Shown: piece by piece, positions 30,501 to 42,500 of the stretch
How positions within the stretch are numbered: position 1 is the stretch's first letter
Layout of the letters: each line of letters opens with the position of its first letter
NCBI RefSeq assembly: GCF_030463565.1
Contig: NC_134652.1
Coordinates: forward strand, 16,965,397 to 17,029,396
Reading direction: 5' to 3'
Length of the DNA: 64,000 nucleotides
Source of the DNA: Pelecanus crispus
Lineage: Eukaryota; Chordata; Aves; Pelecaniformes; Pelecanidae
Translations under genes and position numbers: made by a program
The notes under the pieces: generated by a model
Told to the model about the DNA's origin: nothing
Seen by the model: the letters and a program-made list of their open reading frames with translations, nothing else
The model's database searches: none

Positions 30501-33500
30501 CAGAAGACACCATACTCTGAGCACTCACAGCAGGTCATGAAAGCCCAAATATATTCCCTTGGTATATACATCGGGGCAGGGTGCATGCTGAGCAACTCTG
30601 CCCCAGCACCTTTGGGAAACCTGCCCCTGCAGCTACTGCCTCATGAGCAACTCTGCCTGCACACTTGACGTGTCTAAGCCAGAAGAGATGTCACCCAAAC
30701 CAAGCCCAGCAAAAGCATTTTAAGCAGCATCCCCGACATGCCCGTGTGCCTGGCATCTCTGGTTTGCCACATCGGGTGGGTGACTTTCCATCTTGGAAGA
30801 TAACATGGCATTCTCCAAGGAGCCAAAAGGATAGATGTTCACTGATTCTGAAGATGCAAACATTTACTTTCCCTGTCATTAATAGGGATTTTGTGCTTCA
30901 GAGGCAGAACTGCGTAAGGATTTGCCCATTAAAGATACAAAACTTGGAGTTTTGCACAATCACTTTGAATGGAAAACCAGCTGTGCAGATTGAGAGAGCA
31001 CACCTGAGGATGGGACCGGGCACGGCTACAGGTTTAAGTGAGCAATGAATCTTCACCATGTGCGAGGATGCCAGCACCGAGAAAAGAGATGGCTGTGGGG
31101 AGGTTTCTGAGCAGTGAAAACCCGCATCCAAAGACTGAGGGGGTCTGCAATAAACCAAGCATTTACTCAAAACAAACAAACTAAATTATCAGGGAAATGC
31201 CAAAACTCTCGGAGCCACTGTCAGTCCCACCTGCCACACCCTCCTTTAGTGGAAATTCCCTGAGCATTTCGAAGGCATTCACACATCCCTCTCCAGCAAC
31301 ACATTACTTCTGAAGAGGGAGGCACACATGCTGAGTTACATATGTAAGTGAAACCATACTCAGAAAGGCTGGCGAGGTTGCTTATTTCCACCCAGTGTCA
31401 CTTTTCTGTCAGCTATATTTCAGATATATTCTGTTTTCACACAGAGAATAGGGACCCCTGCAATGCATTCCCTTCTCAATTCCCTTTCTGGATCGAGCAC
31501 AGCCTTTTCAAAGGAGTAACAGATTTGACAAATTTATAACCGATATCCCGGGAGAACGTTAGGGTTTGGAACAGAAACGTTCATACTTGAAGTTAGACAG
31601 CAGTTTAGTTTCCTGCTAATAATTTTCTTCTTGGATACAAAGGAACTTGTTTTGTTTTGTTTTGCTGTTTGGAGCAGAGGGATGAGACACTGTTTTGACA
31701 TTTATTCATAAACAGTACAGAAGCCCAGCTCGGAGCTGTAGCAATTGCCAGTCCTCACAAATGTATACGGGTGCAATCTCCAGAGCTGCAAACCTGGGCT
31801 GGGGGAGAAGCAGCTCCTACGCTGCAGTGGAAATGGGTCAGAAAGCAGCGTCTCAGCTCTGCCAACCCTCACAGGCTGCTGCTTCGGTGCAGCCGCTCAG
31901 CACCAGAGCTGCCGAGCACTTTGCACTGATTCTATAAGAAGAGGTTTCAAAGCAGCCGTGTGGGCAGATTCCCTGCACACCAGGACGAAACTCCACATCT
32001 GAAGCCTGGAAGTTTGTTCCTTCAACTCCTCCAAGGGCTTGGCCCAGTGATCAAGCCCTGTTGCAGACAGCAAATTCCTGGCCTAAGTAAATGTGATCAG
32101 CACATCGTGTAATCATGAAAAGCAAACTCCCAGCTGAGACATAGATCATCATTGCACAGCATGAGCCTGTAAGAAAGACAAATCCTGCTCCAAATGCTCT
32201 GCTACCCCACTGCCCCCATTGCATCAAGCTGCTGCTGCCTGGCAGGGAAGCCCCAGGAGCCAAACACCTAAGCAAACAACACTGCGGCACAGCGAGGCAA
32301 GCTACGCTCCCTGAGGAACAGGACTTGCTGGATGCTGGTGCTATGAACCACTCTGAGATGCCAGCAGTTGCTTCTGCAGGAGGCTCCAAAGTTAACACAC
32401 CAGCACAGAGAACCTGGGCACACTTGCAAGAAAACCTCATGTCTTAAAACCCACCAAGCTCTTTTTAAGAGCAGGTCTCCAGGTGGGCTTTATGAACCAC
32501 TCCACTACACTTCAGCAAAGCAACCTGAGCACCCCACAAAGGGTCGTTGAAGAGGACCAGTTTGGGGAACAAGGCCTGTGGGCATCAAACCCAAGCCCAC
32601 TTTGGACCTGAGACCCTGGCTCCAGTGGTCAAGGCCAGTGCCGCCCATGGGAAGTTTAAACTAGTGTCAGAGCAAAGCCACTTTTTCTAGGAACAGGGAG
32701 GTCTCACCATGTTTCTGCCTGTCTCTGAAATGTGTCCTTTCTGTGGCAGGAGAGAGTCCTGCCTGCCCCACAAACCCTTTTTCTATCAATTCTGGCACTT
32801 GCTGCTGTGCTTGCACACTGCCTCACCTTTGCACTGGCATTTGCACTCCCACTGCACAGGGTCACAGCCTGCTGGGGAACCTACCTCTGGCCACACTGTG
32901 CAAACTGGGGCAGTTAGAAATAACAGGAGGAAAAAGATGTTTATGGATTTTCCCCCAAATAAGAAAACCTTTTCCTCCACTTGGTGCTTGTCACAGTACT
33001 ACCGCTCAGAGCTTGCTTTGCCTCTTCTGAACTGCAGCACATGTTCATGTGTAGGAACCAGGAGAAATCAGGTATCAGCATCTCTCTGGCAGCCCCACTT
33101 TGGCCTGGATCTTGGATGTTCACCTCCTTTCCATCAACATCTGCTTTTGGGGCCCCATCTGCAGTGCAGGACAGCGGCGTGTCTACGGACATCTGAGACC
33201 CTTACAAAACGGAGCGGGGAATGGGGCATTGCGCATTTACCTTTGGACTAAGTTGCCTCTCCCTCCTCTGGGCCAAACCAGCTTAGCTTTGGGCCACTGG
33301 TTGCAGGGAGACAGTGATCAGGGTGAAAGGAAAATGGCTTTCAGATAGTCCCGTACATCTGTCACACTTGGCTTTTGCTTTCCTGTCGTCCCCACCCCGG
33401 CCACCACCGGAGCTGCCTGTCTTCCCAGCTGCCTCCGGGGACCCAGTAGTCCAACACAGGCTTTGTTTCCAGCAATCAGGCAGGCCAGGCATGCAGGCAG

Positions 33501-36500
33501 TGGTATTTTTAGCCTCTGTCTCAGCTGCAGTGGTAAAGGTTAATACATCCCCTCCTGTATTTGTTCGAGAGGCTCCAGAGGGAGGGACAGAGCCTCTTTC
33601 ACCTATCTAAATGCAGCAGGAGGACAGAGGAGGTGGCTGTCACATATCTGCCCCCTTTCACACCGAGACAGCGCATCAGCTCTGCTCCCAGCATTGTCTG
33701 ATCACTGCAATTAACGTTGGAAAGTAGAAGAAATGGTGAATACCTACTGTTGCCAGGTAACAGCATCCACCGTGCTGCCAGCCACTTTCATGAACCTATA
33801 GGAAACAGAGGAAAAAACCATGTAAGCCTAGTGTTGTCACAGGAGAAGTCCTAAAACAACTGATGCCCATCCTACATCACAGGATACCAAAGGCAGTCAC
33901 CACACTCACAGACCTTTTCTAACGAAACCTTTGCATCCTTAAATGGAAAAAATAAATTATACTTAATACAAATGCTTGTCGCAAGTACAGCTGAGAATAA
34001 TGGAGTGAAACCCAACTGGCAGCAGAGCTCTGAGCATCATTTTCAGGCAGGCAGGGAGAGCTTTTGGAGCACAACAGCATTTCAGGAACAAGATCTTGGG
34101 GTATGTACTAGTTCTACTACTGCAACAACCCTCAGTAGCGATTAAAGAATAAGTTTTAATGCCCATCTTAAAAGGAGACACTTCTTCACCCAACATGTAT
34201 TTAAGCTGAGGAACAACTTCCCTGGACTCAAGCAAGGACTGGGAAAATGGAAGAAAATGGAAGAAAAAAACAGCAAAGCTATTAGATACAAAGATGCCAC
34301 CTCCAGCTCGGGAAGTCCCTGAGCACTGGAGGGTGGGAGGAAAGGCTGGACAAATACGGCTAGGTGCTTCCCTTTTTCTGATGTTCTTGGGCATTGGTTG
34401 TTAGCAAACTGATGGAATTCCAACACGGGTGCACTTTTAGTCTGTCCTGTTCCTATTACTAAACCACAGCACTTCAATGCACAAGGTTACAGTGAGTTAT
34501 GTGTATGTATTAGTCTCCTGATGGCTTATGGCCCAACTATCTTAATACATCTCCTCCAGACAGCTCCTATTTGAGTCAGACTTGAGGCTACACAGGTGTA
34601 TCTGCTTATGCTGCTGATGCCAAAACCAAAGCAATTCCTAATCTTGGGGACTGTATGTGACCACCGCAGCAGCAGTCCCTGGCACAGGCTTGCTGCCATC
34701 CAAGGCAGTCCCTCCCTGGCTCCCTGGTCCAGCAATCCAAACTGCACCTTGGAAAACTGCAGCTCCCAGGAGGAAGTCCAAGCAGTTACTCTATTCTTAC
34801 GCTTAGGAGCAGAGATATGAAAACACACAAAGGCACACACCGACCGGACAGGCACGCTTTTCTGTTCAGTAGTGTAATGTGCACTGCATAGCTGATGCAT
34901 TTTTAGAAGCAATAATGTATGCACAGGACAGGACACATTGGCTTGAGCAAGTGAACGTGATGAGAAAAAACAATGCTGTATTGTCTTGGGCTGCTCTTTG
35001 ATGCACGGGGATCCCGGGAACACAACAGGAATCACACAGCTGTCCTGACTCCACCGGGACACAGGGATGAGTGGTGCTGGGTCCTGCGACCCCAACTCCC
35101 CCAGGACAGCCCCATGACCGAGGATGGGGAAGGAAAGGGAAGGTTTGTGAGGAGAGATGAGACCTTTTATCAGACCAGTTGTCATGGCAGGGAAGAATAG
35201 CAAGCTTTCCGGCACATGAGCCTCTAATCAGGTCTGAAACAAGAGCAGCAAACTTCAGGCTAAATATAGCTTGGAAACAATCATTCTGACTTTAAATTAA
35301 TGACGATGGTCAATTATAGACTGGGACAAAAGGGCAGCTGGACCCTGTGAAGCATAAGAAGACACTGGCAAAGGCAGCGCTAATAAATCCCTGCAGACAG
35401 AGAGGGAAGAGATACAATTAGAAATGGAAAAACAATAACATGCTGTAAAACCCCATAGCACTGATGCATCCCTGATTCTGCTGCCTAGCAGTGCGGTGAG
35501 CTTCAGTTCCCAGGCTCGCCTTTCAGAAATGCTTTTACATCCCTCCTGAGGGTCAGGTCTGGGAGGCCAGTACCAGGGCAGTGGTTTGGGGATGGTTCCT
35601 CCCCAGCTGAGCAGAGCGAGGAGACCAGCTGGACCAGCTGTGGTACAGCCAGAGGGAGAGGTACGAGCTCCCCGCAACTCACATGGGCCATCTGGCGAAA
35701 AGGGGATTTTGCAAATACTGTTCTACAAAACTAAGTGTGCGGAAATATACCAAAAGGATCAAAAAACCCAACTCCCAGGTTTTAAATACTCAGTATAGGG
35801 ATGGCTGCCTACAATGTAATGCAGGAACTGTATGAGAGTGAACTAATGAACTCTAAACTGAAATTATGAACACAATCTATATTGGGTTTGAAGATCGACA
35901 TATTGCAAATGGATTTGAAGATTAGCCCAGCTTGCTTTCTGACCTCAAATGCTTTATGTGCTGGCTGCAAAATAAACCGTCCTGGACTTTGCTAAATTAC
36001 CTCTTCAGGCTCAGCTTGGCGCTCTCCACTCGCAGTCCCAAACCATGAGCAGACTGAGCTTGGAGGAAGAAGCTCTCTAGTTTTCCTCACCACTTCCACA
36101 GTGCCTACAGCCCTGCTGCAAACACACCTGCTACAGTGGAATTTGAGCAGGGACTGAAAAGCAAAGCAAACCCTCAGTATAACCTCCAGCATCCCTGGAG
36201 CAGCAGAAGCAGGACATCTGTCTGTCCCATCTCCCTTGTCTCTAGGAAGCTAACTGACCTGTTGTTAAAAAGCTCCTGAGACAACTTTGTTGTAGGACAC
36301 AGGCATCACTCAGGCAGCGCAGTACAGACCAAAAGCAGGACAGAAAAAGCCCTGGCTTGCTTAGTGTTCCTCTTCTGTCTCCATAAGAGTGAAATAAATC
36401 AGTTAGTTCTGGTCATTTTCAAATTTTACCATAAAAGATGCATATCTAGCTCAAATTTTGTTTTCCATGCCTGTTTTCCTTTTTTTTTTTTTTTCTTTCT

Positions 36501-39500
36501 TTCTTTTTCCTTTTATTGAGATCTTTGCAGGATGAAGTTCAAACGTTCCTAGTAAAACTTCAAGACCTGCCTTAATGGTGCAGTTGTGCCTAGAGCACCC
36601 CAGATGACTTGGGCAATGGTCTCTACCTTCCAAAGGGAACCTAGAGCAGCTCAACAGCCAGGAAGTGGTACTGCACGAGTAAGGGATGAAAGCCCAGGGC
36701 AGGTGGAGATGCAGTGATGCACAGGTACCCGAATATCCTTGGTTTAGGAATGAAGTTATTACTAATCCCTTTATTCCTGTAGCACCTGTGCTGCTCAAAC
36801 CACAGATTTTGAGGCCAGTGAAGACCCATAAGGTCCAAATGACCAGCGCTGGCACATTTTTATCTGGGATTTCCCAGACTGCGTGATGTCCATGTGTGCA
36901 GCGCGGCGCAGGCAGAGCAAACCAGACGCTTCCGGGAGGGCTCAGATCCCTGCACATGTGCTGCACAGATGGGCTGGGCTGGCGCAGTAAATCTGCCATT
37001 TTCCTACACATTGGCCTTTCTCTGTGAGCACCAATTGACCGCGCAGCGCATGTGCAGTAAATCCCCCACCAGGAGCAGTGGGACAAGCTGAGCCTGTGCT
37101 GTGCAGGCAATGTGGGCAACTACTGTAGCAATGCCCCGTAATTCAGGTGGGCGGCAGCCCCAGGGCATGCCCATGCAGTATCCCTGGCTGGACTTCCACA
37201 AATCAGAAACCTGGGCAAATGTAAAAGTCCTGAAAATCTGCTGGGGCAGCATCTCTAGGTGGGGAAACAGAACAAGTCAGAGGCCCATGGAGAAACAGGA
37301 GCCTCAGGCAGGGAGTTTGTGATACTGAGGATTAGACAAAGTCACTGAGCCTGGATATGCCCATCTCCTGTCCCTTGCAGCTGCCCATGTGCCAGCACCC
37401 CATGCCAGCATCCCTACTTGTGGGGCCTGTGTTGAGCTAGAACTGAGGCTCAAGCTTGCTTTTAAATAAGCACTGAGAAAAATGTAATTTAACATTGATC
37501 AGTCACCCGAACAGTTCACAGCTCTGTCCCAGAAATGGTAATACTGGCATAACATGGGACAGCACCTCACAGGTCAGGAACGAGCTGTGGGAGAGTGGGG
37601 CAGGAGGGCTGCAACACCATGAGATGGTACTGACATCACAACTCTATATTGTAAAACCATGGCTCAAATCTAACCTTTCCCAGAGCATCTCCCATAGCCA
37701 CATCTCCCAGGACGCAACTTTCACTTGAGTGTGGGCACATCTCTGAAATAGATCTCCTGTCCTGATTCAATACTTGCCAGTCATAGAGCACCTACTTCAA
37801 CCTTAAGCAAATTGCTCCCATGGTTAATTAGCCTCCAAGTATGTTATTTCTCATCAGAATGTGTCTGGCTTCAGCTTCCAGCCACTGGAACTTCCTAGGC
37901 TCATTCCTGATACATTAAAGAGCCATCTGCATTTGGAAATCTCTTTTCCATGCTGGTAACTGCAGATTGTCATCCTTTAAATAATAAAAAAAAGTGATCC
38001 TCTAACAAAGAATGCAGCTGCACAAGGAGACATTACCATCGCACAGGCTGCCAGGTGGTTTAACATCATCGTCTGACTCCTGGGTGCTGGACTTCACAAA
38101 CACGGGTTATTTCATCTGTTACTCCCTGGATTACTACAAAAGCAAACTGATCCTCTGCCAAGCCCCAAATGTAGGAGTAACACCGGCCTGGCTGTTGTGC
38201 TGTGGTGGATCCCTAGAGCTGGGCAACAGATGTCTGCCCTTTGAGCCAACAGTGACGGGTAGAAATAGCTTTATCTTGTGTCTGAATTGGTTGGTGAGGG
38301 GGACTAAGGCACAGGCTCACTTACTAACTTCTTCAGGTTCCTACTGGAACCAAATACCTGCAGCAGCAGAGACAGGTACTAGACCCAACTCATGCCACCT
38401 GCTGCAAAGACTTTGACCTGCAGCGCCAGATTTCAGACAGGGTTTTCACTCTGGGGAGCAGAGCCTGGTGGGGACTACATATAAATCTGCTGCTATACTG
38501 TATTCTCTTTCTCTGCTCAGCACCACCTTTCTTCAACCAGCCTGATCTACAGTAGAGCTGCACAAGCCTTCTAGCAAAGAGGTCTTTATGTCCCACACTG
38601 CCACACCCAGCCTTGGCAATCCGTACTCCAGGGACTCTGGAGGTTGCATTTGGGCCATGATGTTGCATTACCACTGATGCTTTTTCCCACCATTGATTTG
38701 TCCAGTCCCTTTCTGAACACACCCCTCTGGCCTCCACAGTACCCTGTGACAATGACTTTTACAATGCCATCACATATTGTGTAAAAAAGCTTCCTCCTCT
38801 TTGCCAAAGCTTCCTTCCAAACTACTTTCTGCACTGTGGAAAAAACACCCCATTCACAGGCTCATGGACCTCGATAACATTCTCTCTGAGCTGTCTGTCT
38901 TCTGAGCTGAAGAGGCATAGCCTATTTAATCTCTTCTCATGTGAAGACATCACATACCTCCACATATCCTCGGCTCCTCTCTCTGTAAGCCCCCTGGTTC
39001 TATTACATCTTTTCTGAGATGAAATGACTAAGATTGTAGATAGCAATCAGGATGAAGGTACACTGTGTACTTATACAGTGGCATAATCTCATCTATGTCT
39101 TTTCTTACCCATCTTGTTCTTCCTATACAGGTGACTGTATTTTGGCATTCCAGCCATCCAGATCAAGTTTCAGCAACAACAATTATCTTAACCCTTTTCT
39201 CCTGAAAGAGCAATAGCTAAATCCTTTGCTTATATCTCAGATCCTTGACCCAGCTATATAACCAACCACAAAATGCCTCATCACATCCTTCACACCTCAT
39301 TCCAATGTATTTATGAATGGATTCACTCATAAGTTTGATGCTACCAGAGCCTGAGTTCATGCTGCAGTGACCTCCTCCTCCTCCTCCCTTTGTATCATTA
39401 GTTTAATGTTGCTTGTCTTGTGGCTTGATTTTTTGCACAAAATTCTTGCTCTGGACCTATTCAGTGTCCTGGTACAGCCTGTGCCACCAGCCTTGCTGTA

Positions 39501-42500
39501 GCTTACATAAGGGTGAAGCTTCTGGCTCTGCTGACTGAGACACGCTCACCTCTGTGGCATCACTAAAGAGCCTTAGACCAATACAGCAAGGATGTACTTT
39601 TTAAAGAAAGTCAAAGAGCCAAAACAGAGCTTCTAAAAAAGGCAGTGCTTACAAGTCCCCTGGGTCAAACAGGGCAGAAGCCCTTGTCAGCAAGAAGACA
39701 GGACAAATACCTACATTTCTTCCTGAAACCCACCCAGAGTCCTTCCCTCTGCCGGATAGCATCTACTCCAGGCTCTCCTTGTTTCTCTTCCCTACTTGAG
39801 TTTAAACAAACAAGCTCTGTCCATACACTATCTTTGGCTGCTACTCCAGAACAAGTCACAGTTAAAAAGCAATGCCTGAACCGACTGATGTGTGCTGACC
39901 TGCTCAGACAGACACAGCCCTCTTCTGCCCTCATAACAGCATGGACAGTCATCATAAAAATACTACCAAAGACTCTACCATTTTTAGCACCCTGATTTTG
40001 CTTTGGCCTCTGGTTTTGTTGGACCCCAAGTGTACAGCCTGTGTCATTTCATGACCTATAAGCTAACACCTCTCTCTACCACATAAGCACCAACATGGGA
40101 ACCTGGGCTTGGCGCTGATTTGTTCATGCAGGGAGCAGGGCTGAGGACTGGGACAGGTTTTAACCTGACCCCTACCTGGACTGCCCACAGATAATCAAGA
40201 CTTTGTCTCCATGCTGCTTCCCGACCCTCCCATGTCCACAGCTGGCAGGGAGGAAGGACTTCATCATCACTGACAAACATGCTTCCTCATCTTTATGGGC
40301 TCATTTCAGAGCACTGCGGAATGACATCAGCACCAAAAGGAACCAAAGTGACCCAGATGGGTGGTTACCTCCTGTGTAGTAGCTCCACAGGTACTACAAA
40401 CCAGGAGTAGGAGGCAATAAAATCATGAAGGATGAGAAAGTCTTGTGCCTCACAAGGTGAGGACTGATATGTAGGAGCTTCCTCACCTGCTGCTGCTACC
40501 TGGCCAGAAGTGCTGTGGCTCTGTGACCAGAAAGTGGATGTGCAGTGGTGACAGCAGCAGCAAGAAGGGGCCAAAGAGGCTGGAAAGAGGGCAGACAGAA
40601 AGCCAAGAAGGCAGCAGGACTGGTGCCTCTGAGAGGTGGGGGATGAGGAGGTATGGAAAGGCTGTAGCTCCAGACAAGAAAGATTTTCACTTCTCTGGTG
40701 ACTTCAGCAGGCTCAGGACCCAAAGTGGCCACAGAGCATCAACAACAGCCAGCATAGCGTGGACACAAGTGCCTACCAGCCCTTATCCTCCTGGCACTGC
40801 AGCTCCTGCCGTAGTGGAGGTAACACCTCGATGCTTGTGAGTGTCCAGTGGCAAAAACTAGGCTCCACCAGCTGAGGAACAACAGGTCATGAGAGCCAAA
40901 ATCTGTCTAGACATGCCAGCCTAAGTTTTGTACCAAATGTTCTGAGCTTTAGCACATGTTAGCATCTCTTCTTCCTAATAGCTTTCCTTTGTGTTCCTTC
41001 TCTTCTAGCACTGAATGTGTGATTCAGTGATGCATTAACCTTTGTGTCTGATTCCTGATCTGCTGTTAAAACCTATGTTAATTCCTCAGAATCTCACAAT
41101 TTTTTCCCCAAGCAAATTCTGAGCAGTTCTGGGATTCCTGTACCCGCAGACGCAGTAGGTAGCTAACATGGTCTGCTCTCCAACAGCTCAGGCTGCATGA
41201 AAGGTCTAATTAACACCTCATCAAACTCAACTGTTGGTTGTGTCTGGAGAAATTCCCTCTTGCACCTGTGCATTCACAAGACACCATTTCTAGCCTACCG
41301 CACAGCAGGCCCCAGCCATCGGAGCAATGCTCCATCACTGCAAGAGCCCGTCCTTACATCAGCAGTAGCGGTCCTGGTCCAGTCTCCAGGGCTTGCCAGC
41401 CCAGAGCGACATTGACATTCTCTGTGGCTGCTCTGAGCCATTGCACCGTGCAGGGTGGTGCAAGAGCTCAGGAGCAATAACTCAGTAGTGAAGGGTGTGC
41501 AAGGCCTGTGCTGTTGCGTTTCAGGCAGGGCTCTCATCCCCATACCATATCCTACCTGCATCATCAGAAAGTGCACAGGTTTCACCCAGCACAGCTCAGT
41601 GTCACCTGCCTAAGGACAGCCTTTGCAGTGGGACAGCCTGCACACACCCCTACATGCTGGAAACCTTCAGGTGCCTGATCTACGCTCATCATCGAGCCTG
41701 TCTAGCAGAACCCAGAGAAAGCTGGCACCCCAGAAGTGGTTCAGTCCCACCCTGTGCTGGAGGACAGGCCGTAGGATTGGGTGTGAATGGCCCTGGAGGT
41801 GTCCATTTCCCACCACTGAGACAGACAGAGCCTGGTGCACAGCAGAGTGCAACGCCCAATTCATGTCGACATTCATTATTGCAGGACAAGGTTTAAACAT
41901 AAAGAATAAGTTTAACTTTGTTGCTTGAGATAATAGTTAAACAATAGACTACAATGTTTGGAACACAGAGCATGCAAAAGGAAAATGTAATTTTAGGTAA
42001 TACTTCACAATGAGACTGAGTGTTTCAACACCTCGGGTAACTCTAGAGGCTTTCCCTGGAGAACATCCAACTCCAGCTTCTACTGTTGGAGATCACACTT
42101 CCTGGGCCTCTCTGAGCTCTCCTTTCCCACTTAGCTCATTTCCATTATTTGCCCCCTCCAAATTCCTCTTCCTCACTTTGTGTAACAGGGCACCACTTGC
42201 CTGGCAGACTAAGCCACCCATCCCGACCTCTGCTCTGGGGTGTCTCTTCTCTCCCCTCCAGCCTTCCTTAACACTTGAGTCATAATCTTCCACTTGACTT
42301 CCTATCTGCTTGATGTCTGCTGTTCATCACGTTTTTTAAAATAAGAAAAAAACTTTGCAGATTTCACACCATCAGGACTATTAACTGCACACAGTTTATT
42401 TGCTCTGGAGCCTTCACCCTACTGTGAGCACTATGTAGACCACTCATCATGGTCTAGCAAGTCAGACAGCAGGCTTGCCGCTGAGAGCACCTTCCTAAAT

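Larger units (their letters stand above)
25043..33747 (-). other. HPSE2: HPSE2 intron 6 (8.7 kb)
   Basis: GT-AG intron. It contains a 21-bp tandem duplication (25315-25356), an AT-rich palindromic patch with an octamer motif (29.19-29.23 kb) and a short TTTTG microsatellite near 31.65 kb. A 341-codon plus-strand frame at 29643-30668 has no recognisable relatives and is not called as a gene. Confidence 0.85.

Noticed and set aside
29643-30668. 341-codon plus-strand open frame in HPSE2 intron 6
   Set aside because: Composition is like the surrounding intron, with no domain, coiled coil, membrane segment or family resemblance, and no promoter or signal for a single-exon gene.
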